DNA of 64,000 bases from JAZDRH01 sp047470865 (GTDB taxonomy: Bacteria > Pseudomonadota > Gammaproteobacteria > Pseudomonadales > Pseudomonadaceae), in assembly GCF_047470865.1 (NCBI RefSeq), contig NZ_JAZDRH010000008.1, positions 58,141 to 122,140 on the forward strand, given 5' to 3'. Positions 44,198 to 53,121 of the stretch are shown here, piece by piece. The translations under genes and the position numbers were made by a program. The notes below the pieces were generated by a model. It saw nothing but the letters and a program-made list of their open reading frames with translations, was not told where the DNA came from and did no database searches. Positions within the stretch are counted from its first letter, which is position 1. Each line of letters opens with the position of its first letter.

Positions 44198-44289
44198 GTT
44201 AGGTCCTCTATCATGTTTTTTGCACATGATAACAGACCTAACTGAAGAAAATAGGAAAAGAAAAATTTTCACATAAAAAGTGAGAGATA

Positions 44290-44496
44290 CTAGACAGCGT
44301 AGGCCAAGTTAGCTGTATCGGCCACTATTGTATCTTTAATGGCTTGGCGAGTAATAGCTTTCGCTTGGCAAGCACATTTTCCACATTGAGTGGCACAACC
44401 TGTTTGTTGGCGAACTTCTCGCCAACTACGCGCTCCATCGCTAACGACCTGACAAATCTTACGATCTGTTACGCCTTTGCATAGACACACATACAT
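44290..44496 (-). CDS. bfd: bacterioferritin-associated ferredoxin Bfd
   Basis: A 68-residue [2Fe-2S] protein with the BFD four-cysteine pattern: VCLCKGVTDR near the N-terminus and TGCATQCGKCACQAK. It docks on bacterioferritin next to the haem and passes electrons to release stored iron. It is probably co-transcribed with bfr and iron-regulated: two Fur-box-like sites lie upstream. Confidence 0.94.
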   Translation of the reverse strand: MYVCLCKGVTDRKICQVVSDGARSWREVRQQTGCATQCGKCACQAKAITRQAIKDTIVADTANLAYAV

Positions 44497-44506
44497 GCCC
44501 TAACCT

Positions 44507-44525
44507 CAAAATAAGAATTATTTTC
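44507..44525. promoter_or_regulatory. possible Fur box near the bfd start
   Basis: AAAATAA and TTATTTT flank three bases (44508-44524), an A+T-rich palindrome matching about 12 of 19 positions of the Fur consensus. It lies 11 bases upstream of the bfd ATG. Weaker than the site at 44539. Confidence 0.45.
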
Positions 44526-44538
44526 AAGAATAGGTAAT

Positions 44539-44557
44539 GTAAATGATTCTCATAAAA
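44539..44557. promoter_or_regulatory. Fur box upstream of bfd
   Basis: The minus strand reads TTTTATGAGAATCATTTAC, 13 of 19 positions of the Fur consensus with the central ATGAGAATCATT block intact. It is 43 bases upstream of bfd, consistent with induction of bfd under iron limitation. Confidence 0.7.
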
Positions 44558-44570
44558 AATAGCAATACGT

Positions 44571-44601
44571 AATTTGTAAATTTTACAAATTTGTAAAATT
44601 T
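44571..44601. repeat. two overlapping perfect palindromes
   Basis: Positions 44571-44591 form a 21-base palindrome around one central T, and 44578-44601 form a 24-base perfect palindrome; they share bases. The unit TTTGTAAA or its complement occurs three times in alternating orientation at 44573-44580, 44582-44589 and 44590-44597. Located between the HAD-gene terminator and the Fur box of bfd; a possible operator. Confidence 0.6.
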
Positions 44602-44611
44602 TGACATAAAA

Positions 44612-44642
44612 AAGCCACTTAGTTTAAAACTTAAGCGGCTTT
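44612..44642 (-). terminator. terminator of the HAD phosphatase gene
   Basis: AAGCCACTTAGTT and AACTTAAGCGGCTT pair with mismatches in the middle. The minus strand reads on into a run of six T. It begins 12 bases past the stop of 44655..45308. Confidence 0.8.
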
Positions 44643-44654
44643 TAGTAACACTTA

Positions 44655-45308
44655 TTAACGTAGTGACAATACTGTCCAGCCCCGCTCTTGAGCAATAGCT
44701 CTTAGCGTGTCATCAGGGTCAACAGCCACCGGATAAGTCACTTGCTCTAGTAGTGGCAAGTCATTATGTGAATCACTATAAAAATGGCTGCCTACTAAGC
44801 TGGCATTATGGTTACTGAGCCAGTTGTTCAAGCGTGTGACCTTGCCATCTTGGTAGCTAGGAATACCTGACACCTGCCCTGTATAACGCCCATCTTTCAT
44901 GCCGCATTCAGTCGCAATTAAGTAATCTACACCTAAACGCTTGGCAATAGGCTCCGTAATAAAGCGATTGGTTGCAGTAATAATCATTAATGTATCGCCA
45001 TCATTGCGGTGCTTATCTAATAAGGCTTCACCTTTCTTTAAAATGATTGGCTCAATACAGTCTCGCATAAAGTCCGCATGCCATTGATTCAACTGTTCCA
45101 TGTCGGTACGACCTAAAATTTCTTGGCTAAAATTTTGATACGCCACTACATCTAGGCGACCAGCCAAGTAATCGTCGTAAAAAGCATCGTTGCGGGCTTG
45201 ATAAGAAGTACTGTCTAATATACCTCTTTGGCATAAATAGTCGCCCCAGAGGTGATCGCTATCGCCTGCTAACAGCGTATTATCCAAGTCAAAAATAGCC
45301 AAACGCAC
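44655..45308 (-). CDS. HAD-IB family phosphatase
   Basis: A 217-residue HAD hydrolase, subfamily IB (SerB-like). Motif I is FDLDNTLLAGDSD, motif II is IITATNRF, and motif III is the Lys in QDGKVTRL with FYSDSHNDLPLLEQV as motif IV. I start it at the GTG at 45308 (VRLAIFDLDN), preceded by AAAGG; an in-frame ATG 20 codons upstream gives an unlikely N-terminus. A homologue lies next to rppH and ptsP in Pseudomonas. The substrate is unknown; phosphoserine-like compounds are possible. Confidence 0.85.
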   Translation of the reverse strand: MRLAIFDLDNTLLAGDSDHLWGDYLCQRGILDSTSYQARNDAFYDDYLAGRLDVVAYQNFSQEILGRTDMEQLNQWHADFMRDCIEPIILKKGEALLDKHRNDGDTLMIITATNRFITEPIAKRLGVDYLIATECGMKDGRYTGQVSGIPSYQDGKVTRLNNWLSNHNASLVGSHFYSDSHNDLPLLEQVTYPVAVDPDDTLRAIAQERGWTVLSLR

Positions 45309-45454
45309 GTTAAATACCTTTGTGACAAACAAAAATTCGACAGCCCAGCATAGCGACTTTTGCCGCACTTTCCTATGTTAACTGTCATAGCGCATTGAAG
45401 CGATGTCCTGCTTTATGGAACAATGCAGGCATAATATTGTATAGGTATGCTGGC

Positions 45455-45934
45455 ATGATTGATGTGGAAGGTTATCGTCCCAACGTCGGCATAATTCTCG
45501 CTAATGACTTAGGTCAAGTTTTATGGGCTCGTCGCATTAACCAAAATGCTTGGCAATTCCCTCAAGGAGGGATTAATTCAAATGAAAGCGCAGAAGATGC
45601 TCTTTTTCGTGAATTACATGAAGAAGTAGGTCTAAAACCTGAGGACGTTGAAATTCTCGCTTGTACCAGAGGCTGGCTTCGCTATCGTTTACCTACACGA
45701 TTAGTACGTACACATAGCCATCCCGTGTGTATTGGGCAAAAACAAAAATGGTTTTTGTTGCGATTAAAAGCAGCAGATAACCATGTGCGCATGGATTTGA
45801 GCACAAAACCTGAATTTGATGGTTGGCGTTGGGTAAGTTACTGGTATCCTTTAGGCCAAGTTGTTTCATTTAAACGCGAAGTTTATCGCAGAGCTCTAAA
45901 GGAGTTAGCTCCACGCCTTTGGGTACGCAGCTAA
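45455..45934 (+). CDS. rppH: RNA pyrophosphohydrolase RppH
   Basis: A 159-residue Nudix enzyme that removes pyrophosphate from the 5' end of mRNA and so starts decay. The Nudix box is GGINSNESAEDALFRELHEEVGL, with all key Gly, Glu and Arg residues. MIDVEGYRPNVGIILAN and WQFPQGG are RppH signatures, and the chosen start (45455) matches the family N-terminus. ptsP follows after 34 bases. Confidence 0.95.
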   Translation: MIDVEGYRPNVGIILANDLGQVLWARRINQNAWQFPQGGINSNESAEDALFRELHEEVGLKPEDVEILACTRGWLRYRLPTRLVRTHSHPVCIGQKQKWFLLRLKAADNHVRMDLSTKPEFDGWRWVSYWYPLGQVVSFKREVYRRALKELAPRLWVRS

Positions 45935-45968
45935 AAGCATCTTGTTAGATATTAGCGAAACCACCAGT

Positions 45969-48251
45969 ATGCTCAACACGCTACGCAAAATTTCACAAGA
46001 AGTGAACGAGGCAAAAGATTTGCCTGGCGCGTTAGCCATTATTGTTGATCAAGTACGAGAAGCCATGCACAGTCATGTTTGCTCTGTGTACTTACGCGAC
46101 CCCAAAACTAAGCGCTATGTATTAATGGCAACAGAAGGTTTGAATAAGCGTTCTGTTGGCAAGGTTAGCTTGGCTGAGCATGAGGGACTGGTGGGGCTGG
46201 TCGCAAGTGAGTCTGAAACGCTAAGCTTAGAAGATGCTACTAGCCATCCTAACTACCGCTATTTTGCTGAAACGGGCGAAGAACGTTTTTCCTCTTTTTT
46301 AGGTACACCTATTATTCATCATCGTAAAGTGCTTGGCGTACTGGTTGTGCAACAGCGTGAGCGCCGACAATTTGATGAAGGTGACGAAGCTTTCTTGATC
46401 ACCATGAGTGCTCAGCTTTCTGGGGTGATTGCCCATGCCGAAGCAACAGGTTCCATTCGTGGTATTGATCAGCAAGGAAAAGGCGTACAAGAAGCCCGCT
46501 TTAGTGGTGTTTCTGGCGCTCCTGGCGCTGCCATTGGTAAAGCTGTTGTCATTTTACCAATGGCGGACTTAGACGTTGTACCTGATAAAGTAGTAGAGGA
46601 TATAGAAGGACAATTAGATCTATTTAAACAAGCACTGGAATCTGTACGCACAGATATACGCACCTTATCAACTCGTTTAAGCCGCCAATTACGCCCTCAA
46701 GAGCGCGCGTTATTTGACGTCTACCTGATGATGCTAGAGAAAAACGCTTTAGCTGGTGATGTTATTGCGGTCATTAAGCAAGGACAGTGGGCACAAGGCG
46801 CGTTACGGCAAATAGTCAGCGACCATATTCGTCGTTTTGAAGCTATGGATGACGACTATCTACGTGAGCGTGCATCTGATGTAAAAGACATAGGAAGACG
46901 CTTATTATCCTATTTACAAAAAGCTGAAAAGCAGACGTTACGTTTCCCTAAAAATACTATTTTAGTCAGTGAAGAGCTGTCACCTGCGATGTTGGGCGAA
47001 ATTCCAACAGAAAAGCTAGTTGGGTTAGTTTCGGTACAAGGCTCACGTAACTCTCATGTGGCTATTTTAGCCCGCGCTATGGGCATACCAACCGTAGTGG
47101 GTGCTAGCAACCTGCCCTATACTCGTTTAGATGGTATTTCTATGATTATCGATGGGTATCATGGAGATATTTTTACAAACCCTAGTTATTTGCTGCGCAA
47201 ACAATATAAAGATGTTGTTAAAGAAGAGCAGTTAATTAATAAAGATTTAGACCAACTACGCCATCTACCTTGTGAAACCCAAGATGGTGTGAAGATTCCT
47301 TTATGGGTAAATACCGGGTTAGTCGCGGATATCCAGCGTGCTCTTGAACGTGGCGCTGAAGGCGTGGGACTTTACCGCTCAGAAGTTGCCTTTATGGGCA
47401 ACATGCGTTTTCCTAGCGAATCAGAGCAGCTACAAATGTACCGTGAGCATTTACAAGCATTTCACCCAATGCCTGTCACCATGCGCACTTTAGATATTGG
47501 TGGCGATAAACCTTTAAACTATTTTCCAATTAAAGAGACCAATCCATTCTTAGGTTGGCGTGGCATCCGCATTAGTTTAGATCACCCAGAAATCTTCACC
47601 GTACAGATTCGCGCCATGCTCAAAGCCAGTGCTGGACTTAATAACCTGCGCTTGTTATTGCCTATGATTTCCAGCGTGACTGAGTTAGAGGACGCACTAC
47701 AATTAATTGATCGTACCTATAATGAGCTGCTTGAAGAAGGCTTTATCATTGAGCGCCCACAAGTTGGGGTAATGATTGAAGTACCTTCAGCCGTTTATCA
47801 AGCACGTGAATTAGCACGCCGCTGTGATTTTCTATCTGTTGGCTCTAACGATTTAACGCAATACTTATTAGCTGTTGATCGTAACAATGCGAAAGTGGCT
47901 GATATCTATGACTACCTGCACCCTGCGATGCTGATGGCACTAAAATATGTCATTGATGCTGCCAATGCTGAGAATACGCCGGTAGGTATTTGTGGTGAAA
48001 TGGCTGGAGATCCCGTGGCTGCTGTTTTATTACTGGCACTAGGTTTTGATAGTTTATCCATGAATGCTACCCATTTACCTAAGGTAAAATGGTTACTACG
48101 GCAAATTACAGCAGAACATGCTCGTGCTTTGTTAGAGGAAGTCAGCCAAGAAACCAGCTGCCATAGCATACATACCATTTTAAATAGTGCGCTTAACGAG
48201 CTTGGCTTGAGTAAAATTCTTAATCCTGCATCACATGTGCATACTAGCTAA
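45969..48251 (+). CDS. ptsP: PtsP (enzyme I-Ntr of the nitrogen PTS)
   Basis: A 760-residue protein: N-terminal GAF domain (about residues 15-160), then the PEP-utiliser/enzyme I part with the phospho-His in GSRNSHVAILARAMGIPTVVG, GVGLYRSEVAFM, MRTLDIGGDKPLNYF, and the PEP-binding C-terminal barrel (GVMIEVPSAVYQARELARRCDFLSVGSNDLTQYLLAVDRNN, GICGEMAGD). It phosphorylates NPr, linking nitrogen and carbon state to regulation. I start it at ATG 45969 (MLNTLRKI) as in Pseudomonas; a TTG nine codons earlier is the alternative. Downstream of rppH as in many gamma-proteobacteria. Confidence 0.95.
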   Translation: MLNTLRKISQEVNEAKDLPGALAIIVDQVREAMHSHVCSVYLRDPKTKRYVLMATEGLNKRSVGKVSLAEHEGLVGLVASESETLSLEDATSHPNYRYFAETGEERFSSFLGTPIIHHRKVLGVLVVQQRERRQFDEGDEAFLITMSAQLSGVIAHAEATGSIRGIDQQGKGVQEARFSGVSGAPGAAIGKAVVILPMADLDVVPDKVVEDIEGQLDLFKQALESVRTDIRTLSTRLSRQLRPQERALFDVYLMMLEKNALAGDVIAVIKQGQWAQGALRQIVSDHIRRFEAMDDDYLRERASDVKDIGRRLLSYLQKAEKQTLRFPKNTILVSEELSPAMLGEIPTEKLVGLVSVQGSRNSHVAILARAMGIPTVVGASNLPYTRLDGISMIIDGYHGDIFTNPSYLLRKQYKDVVKEEQLINKDLDQLRHLPCETQDGVKIPLWVNTGLVADIQRALERGAEGVGLYRSEVAFMGNMRFPSESEQLQMYREHLQAFHPMPVTMRTLDIGGDKPLNYFPIKETNPFLGWRGIRISLDHPEIFTVQIRAMLKASAGLNNLRLLLPMISSVTELEDALQLIDRTYNELLEEGFIIERPQVGVMIEVPSAVYQARELARRCDFLSVGSNDLTQYLLAVDRNNAKVADIYDYLHPAMLMALKYVIDAANAENTPVGICGEMAGDPVAAVLLLALGFDSLSMNATHLPKVKWLLRQITAEHARALLEEVSQETSCHSIHTILNSALNELGLSKILNPASHVHTS

Positions 48252-49084
48252 GCTAAACGCAATGCAACTGCACCTAAAGCTATTAAAACTACAGCAAAAA
48301 AGCGGCTCATACTGATTTTTTCTTTCAGCATCCATGCTGCAAATAGCGTGGCGAATACTATGGATGTTTCACGCAAGGCTGCTACTAAAGCGATAGGTGC
48401 ATGCAACATTGCCCACAACACCATGGCATAAGCTAAGCTTGAACCAAGGCCAGCAATACTTCCTGACACCCAATGTGTGCAACTATAAACAATAAAAGCT
48501 TGTTTATGGTAAGCCAGCGCCCAAATAACAATGGGAATAGTTGATAAAAAAAATAGCCAAACCGCATAGCTAATCGCACTGCCAGCATGACGCACACCTA
48601 GGCCATCGACCAAGGTGTACGCAGCAATCACTGTGGCATTTAATAAAGCTAAGATAATACCCGCAGTGCCCGCAGCTTTGCGTGCGCTCCACGCCATACT
48701 GACAATACCTAGTGCAATGAGAAAAATACCTAGCCAACCCCACATAGACAAGGATTCATCAAGCAAGCAAACACCAACTAGAGCTACTAACACAGGGGCA
48801 GTGCCACGCATCAGTGGGTAGCTTAAGCTCAAGTCAGATAACTTATAATTAAGCGCGACTAAGAGGTAGTACACCACTTGCAGAACAATTGAGACACCAA
48901 GGTAAAACCAGCTTTGCGAATGGGGCAATTCAATAAAGGGAAGCGCAAATGCGGTTAAAATACAGGTAGTTAGTGCTAATAATGCTGTACTTTTTAGCTT
49001 ATCCTCACCATTTTTTACGATGCTATTCCATATGGCATGCAATAAAGCAGCCGCCAAAACTACGACAAAAACACTTAAGCTCAT
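48248..49084 (-). CDS. EamA-family (DMT superfamily) transporter
   Basis: A 278-residue protein with ten membrane helices in two EamA repeats. Visible marks are LLHAIWNSIVKNG, the LSLSYPLMRGTAPVLVALVG helix, and in the second half ALRETSIVFATLFAAWMLKEK. Members export or import small metabolites; the substrate is unknown. Its stop overlaps that of ptsP (convergent) and its ATG is four bases from the upstream gene's stop, so it is in an operon with 49088..49843. Confidence 0.82.
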   Translation of the reverse strand: MSLSVFVVVLAAALLHAIWNSIVKNGEDKLKSTALLALTTCILTAFALPFIELPHSQSWFYLGVSIVLQVVYYLLVALNYKLSDLSLSYPLMRGTAPVLVALVGVCLLDESLSMWGWLGIFLIALGIVSMAWSARKAAGTAGIILALLNATVIAAYTLVDGLGVRHAGSAISYAVWLFFLSTIPIVIWALAYHKQAFIVYSCTHWVSGSIAGLGSSLAYAMVLWAMLHAPIALVAALRETSIVFATLFAAWMLKEKISMSRFFAVVLIALGAVALRLA

Positions 49085-49087
49085 TGG

Positions 49088-49843
49088 TTATTTAACTAAA
49101 AAATCAATCTGAACCTGTGATGTTATCCGCCCATTGTTACCATATGTTTGCTCAAAAAATATAGATGGCTTTGTTCGATTAAGCTGCAGTAGGCTACTGC
49201 AGCGTGTGCCATAAGATGCTTCTTGAATAAATATGCTCGACAGTACGCGCTCAACGGCTAAAGGAACGCCTGTTTTCGGTAAGAATTTATCTTCAGCTTG
49301 GGTTTTATCTTGCATTAAAGCCATAAAGGCACGAATGTCTGCTTGCGCAAATAGCAATTGGCTAAACTGCTGTCGTAAACGTACTAATTTAGGCCAAGGC
49401 GTATCTAAGCTGGCATTACATAACCCATAAACGCCTGCTGGCAATGGGTAGGGCTCATCATCCTCTGAATGATAAAACCAGAGTTCATGTAAATTACCAC
49501 AAAGAATATTAAAACCACTGTAATGGTCTTTCAGGCGGGCAATGCTATTTACGAAGGTGGCAGGATCTGTGTTGGTATCTAAGTAATCGACCAACAACTG
49601 CCCACGTGAGGAGTCACCCTCAGCTAAGTGAGGGTTACGAATATTGGTTAGCGCTGCGAAACTACCGAAGGAGTTAACCCCTAACCATGTGCCTAATGCT
49701 TGTAAGTCACGCCCGGCTAGAATGTTATATTCAGGCCACCATGATAGTGGATACGCAGGGCGCTCCAGAACTTCATCTCGGTTAGCTAACAGCACAAGTG
49801 GCTGCTCGGTCTCTGGTTGCCAAGAAAAAACAATCAAACACAT
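49088..49843 (-). CDS. NRDE-family (TANGO2-like) protein
   Basis: A 251-residue protein with the NRDE/TANGO2 signature MCLIVFSW, then LVLLANRDEVLERPA, GRDLQALGTWLGVN, GSFAALTNIRNP, and GVYGLCNASLDTPWPKL. An N-terminal Cys after Met is typical, and an Ntn-hydrolase-like fold has been suggested. I start at ATG 49843 (MCLIV) with GGTGG five bases upstream; a GTG three codons earlier is the alternative. The cellular role is unsettled; human TANGO2 is linked to lipid and haem handling. Confidence 0.85.
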   Translation of the reverse strand: MCLIVFSWQPETEQPLVLLANRDEVLERPAYPLSWWPEYNILAGRDLQALGTWLGVNSFGSFAALTNIRNPHLAEGDSSRGQLLVDYLDTNTDPATFVNSIARLKDHYSGFNILCGNLHELWFYHSEDDEPYPLPAGVYGLCNASLDTPWPKLVRLRQQFSQLLFAQADIRAFMALMQDKTQAEDKFLPKTGVPLAVERVLSSIFIQEASYGTRCSSLLQLNRTKPSIFFEQTYGNNGRITSQVQIDFLVK

Positions 49844-49858
49844 TGCAGCCACCCATTA

Positions 49859-50305
49859 TTATATTTCTATGACGTTAAGCACAACTCCGTCTAAGCCTAC
49901 CACTTTAACGCGCGTCCCTTGTGGCAAGTCTTTACCTGCCACAATCCAAAAGCCATCACCCACGCGTACCTTTCCACGACCTAACGTAATCGCTTCATGC
50001 AATACAAACTCTTGTCCTAATAATTCTGAGCCACGCTTATTGAGTGATTCGTTTTTCACAGGACAACGTTTAAGACGAAGCCACCAAGCATAAGAGCAAA
50101 CTAAGGATAATCCAGAAAAGAGTACATATTGCAACGCCCAGTGCAGGTTTGGAAAAATCCAAACAGCAACGCCGACAATAGCCGCTGCACTAGCAAATAA
50201 CAAAAAGTAACCTGCCGTTCCAAGGACTTCTACCAACAGTAAAAGTCCAGCGAAAATAAACCAATCCCAGTAGCTTAAGCTTTGTAAATAGCTCAACACA
50301 TCCAT
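49859..50305 (-). CDS. NfeD-family membrane protein
   Basis: A 148-residue protein with two to three membrane helices (about residues 13-75) and a C-terminal OB-fold domain (LLGQEFVLHEAITLGRGKVRVGDGFWIVAG..LPQGTRVKVVGLDGVVLNV). NfeD proteins are typically encoded next to SPFH proteins, as here, and are thought to work with them in membrane microdomains. It follows the SPFH gene by six bases. Confidence 0.87.
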   Translation of the reverse strand: MDVLSYLQSLSYWDWFIFAGLLLLVEVLGTAGYFLLFASAAAIVGVAVWIFPNLHWALQYVLFSGLSLVCSYAWWLRLKRCPVKNESLNKRGSELLGQEFVLHEAITLGRGKVRVGDGFWIVAGKDLPQGTRVKVVGLDGVVLNVIEI

Positions 50306-50311
50306 ATGCGT

Positions 50312-51232
50312 TTACCGTTTTTCGTCTTTAAAAGTCGCTTTAATAATTTCGCCAATACCGGCTACTGAGCCAACCATTTGGCTCGCTTCTAATGGCATCA
50401 TGACAATTTTGCTATTATTGGCTGAAGCAACTTTGCCTAAAGCATCAATATATTTTTGAGCAACAAAATAGTTCACTGCTTGCATATTTCCGCTGGCAAT
50501 AGCTTCAGAAACCATGCGTGTTGCTTCTGCTTCAGCCTGCGCTTGACGCTCACGCGCTTCTGCTTCCAAGAAAGCCGACTCACGCAAGCCTTGAGCGGCT
50601 AAAATCTGAGCTTGCTTTTCACCTTCGGCCGTTAGAATCTCAGCTTGACGCTTACCTTCTGCTTCAAGAATTTGTGCACGCTTCAACCGCTCTGCCTTCA
50701 TTTGGCTAGCCATGGCTTCAACAAGATCCGCTGGTGGCGTAATATCGCGGATTTCAATACGCGTTACTTTTACTCCCCAAGGCGCTGTAGCATCATCTAC
50801 AGTGCGTAATAGGCGCTCGTTAATTTGATCGCGCTGGCTTAGCATGTGATCTAGCTCCATGGAGCCTAACACTGTACGAATATTAGTCGTTACAAGGTTT
50901 AAGATTGAGTAATGTAGGTCATTCACCTCATAAGCTGCACGGGCAGGATCAATAACCTGAAAGAAGCACACAGCATCAATACGCACCATAGCATTATCCG
51001 CACTAATAGCTTCTTGTGAGGGTACATCTAAAACATTTTCCATCACGTTAACTTTACGGCCAATACGATCAACTACTGGCACAATTAAATTCAAACCTGG
51101 GCTTAATGTTTTGGTGTAACGACCAAAACGCTCAACAGTCCATTCATGTCCTTGTGGTACTACTTTACAGCCCATTACAACAATAGCCGCTATTACAGCT
51201 ACCAAAATAAAAATAAATGCACCCATTTCCAT
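50312..51232 (-). CDS. SPFH/band-7 stomatin-like protein (QmcA-type)
   Basis: A 306-residue protein with an N-terminal membrane helix (about residues 5-22), an SPFH domain (VPQGHEWTVERFGRYTKTLSPGLNLIVPVVDRIGRKVNVMENVLDVPSQEAISADNA...) and an alanine/glutamate-rich coiled coil (LKRAQILEAEGKRQAEILTAEGEKQAQI). Such proteins oligomerise in the inner membrane. It is paired with NfeD downstream. A second, unrelated SPFH protein in this window is the slipin of the rtcB operon. Confidence 0.92.
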   Translation of the reverse strand: MEMGAFIFILVAVIAAIVVMGCKVVPQGHEWTVERFGRYTKTLSPGLNLIVPVVDRIGRKVNVMENVLDVPSQEAISADNAMVRIDAVCFFQVIDPARAAYEVNDLHYSILNLVTTNIRTVLGSMELDHMLSQRDQINERLLRTVDDATAPWGVKVTRIEIRDITPPADLVEAMASQMKAERLKRAQILEAEGKRQAEILTAEGEKQAQILAAQGLRESAFLEAEARERQAQAEAEATRMVSEAIASGNMQAVNYFVAQKYIDALGKVASANNSKIVMMPLEASQMVGSVAGIGEIIKATFKDEKR

Positions 51233-51246
51233 CTCCTATCTCCTAA

Positions 51247-53013
51247 TTAAACCTGTTCGCTTTCAGGTGTGACACGTAAGATTTCTTCAACCGTAGTTAG
51301 CCCAGCCGCTACTTTTTGCGCACCCGATAAACGCAAACTGCGCATACCTGTGCGGAAGGCTTGACGACGTAATAAGGTAGTGTCTGTATCGGCCTTAATC
51401 AGTGTTTTGACTTCATCATTGAGTAATAAGATTTCATACACACCAACACGCCCTTTATAGCCTGTTTCACGGCACTCTATACAACCTACCGGCTTATGTA
51501 CATTGGTAGGCAATGCAGATGACCAAGGTTGTGTTAATAACTTCCATTGTTCCTCAGAAATTTCTGTGGGCTGCTTACAATGCGGACATAGTGTGCGAAC
51601 TAACCGCTGTGCCATTACCCCAAGAATAGTGGCTCGCAACAAATAATACGGCACGCCTAATTCTAATAAACGCGTAATAGCCCCTACTGCATCATTGGTA
51701 TGTAGTGTAGATAAAACCAAGTGCCCTGTTAATGCAGCCTGAATAGCCATTTGCGCTGTTTCAAGGTCTCGAATCTCACCCACCATGATAATGTCAGGGT
51801 CTTGCCGCATTAATGCTCGCACACCACTTGCAAAGTCTACACCAATATTATGCTGCACTTGCATTTGGTTAAAGGCAGGTTCCACCATTTCAATGGGATC
51901 TTCAATTGTACAAACGTTAACCTGCTCAGTGGCGAGCTGTTTTAAAGTGGTATAAAGTGTTGTTGTCTTACCTGAGCCTGTAGGACCTGTTACTAAAATA
52001 ATGCCATTGGGGCTGCTGGTCATTTTTGTCCAACGCGCCAAGTCATCTTTACCAAAACCTAGTTGATCAAATGATTTTAATAAGACTTCTGGGTCAAAAA
52101 TACGCATGACCATTTTTTCACCAAACGCAGTAGGTAAAGTAGATAAGCGTAACTCCACTTCACTGCCATCTGGGGTTTTCGTTTTGACTCGGCCATCTTG
52201 CGGCTTACGTTTTTCCGCAACATTCATACGTCCCAAGGTTTTTAAGCGGCTAATAACAGCCATGGTGACCTGGGCAGGAAATTGGTAAACATTATGCAAG
52301 ACGCCATCTATACGTAAGCGCACTGTCCCCTGCTCACGTCGTGGCTCAATATGAATATCACTGGCACGCTGTTGGAAAGCATATTGAAAGAGCCAATCTA
52401 CAATAGTGACAATATGTGCATCATTAGCATCAGGCTCTTGATTGCTTGAGCCTAAATTTAGTAATTGCTCAAAATTACCAATTCCAGCCATGTAGTTATC
52501 ATTAGTTGAGGCCCCTGAAACTGAGCGAGCAAGGCGGTAAAACTCAACAGTATAGCGTCGGATATCGGCTGGATTGGCGACTACACGTTTAATCTTACGC
52601 CCTAAAACATGCAGTAAATTTGTCTCCCACGACTTAGTAAAGGGCTGTGCACTGGCAATAGTGGCGCTTTCTGCAGTGACTTCAATAGCTAAAATTTGAT
52701 GCCGTTGTGCGAAAGCATAAGACATCACAGGTGTAACACTTGCAGCATCAATTTTTAATGGATCAATACGCACGTACTCTTGCCCAGCCCATTGCGCCAG
52801 CCATGTACACAAGCGTTCCATATCTAGTTTTTTACCCGCAAAAGCGAGGTCATCTAATTGTTGATCTGCAATAAACTCAATAGGATTCTGCTGTGGGTTA
52901 TGTTTACTTAAGCGTTTTAGATTCATGCATTGCTCAGCCATATTCTGATCAATACGCTTCATACGTACTAATTCAGTGAGCACATCATTTAGTTCTAACC
53001 AACGATCGGACAT
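51247..53013 (-). CDS. GspE/PilB-family secretion ATPase
   Basis: A 588-residue ATPase of the type II secretion/type IV pilus family. An N-terminal GspE-N domain is followed by the ATPase with Walker A GPTGSGKTT, the Asp box (ASDIHIEPR), Walker B IIMVGEIRD, the His box (GHLVLSTLHTNDA) and a zinc tetracysteine (CPHC and CIECRETGYKGRVGVYE). P. aeruginosa has a homologue (PA5210) at this place, apart from the pil and xcp clusters. Its partner machine is unknown. No pilin or other secretion gene is nearby. Confidence 0.9.
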   Translation of the reverse strand: MSDRWLELNDVLTELVRMKRIDQNMAEQCMNLKRLSKHNPQQNPIEFIADQQLDDLAFAGKKLDMERLCTWLAQWAGQEYVRIDPLKIDAASVTPVMSYAFAQRHQILAIEVTAESATIASAQPFTKSWETNLLHVLGRKIKRVVANPADIRRYTVEFYRLARSVSGASTNDNYMAGIGNFEQLLNLGSSNQEPDANDAHIVTIVDWLFQYAFQQRASDIHIEPRREQGTVRLRIDGVLHNVYQFPAQVTMAVISRLKTLGRMNVAEKRKPQDGRVKTKTPDGSEVELRLSTLPTAFGEKMVMRIFDPEVLLKSFDQLGFGKDDLARWTKMTSSPNGIILVTGPTGSGKTTTLYTTLKQLATEQVNVCTIEDPIEMVEPAFNQMQVQHNIGVDFASGVRALMRQDPDIIMVGEIRDLETAQMAIQAALTGHLVLSTLHTNDAVGAITRLLELGVPYYLLRATILGVMAQRLVRTLCPHCKQPTEISEEQWKLLTQPWSSALPTNVHKPVGCIECRETGYKGRVGVYEILLLNDEVKTLIKADTDTTLLRRQAFRTGMRSLRLSGAQKVAAGLTTVEEILRVTPESEQV

Positions 53014-53121
53014 AAATCTAAACCTTAGGCATTTGCTACAATTGGCTAAGCCTATGCAATTTTTTAAAAAAAAGTATTGAGCAGATACACAGCTTGCATG
53101 AAAAATAAAAAATACTTAAAA

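Noticed and set aside
44198..44272. N-terminal extension of Bfr by 25 residues
   Set aside because: Bacterioferritins begin at the MQGD/MKGD position, which has a GAGG site here.
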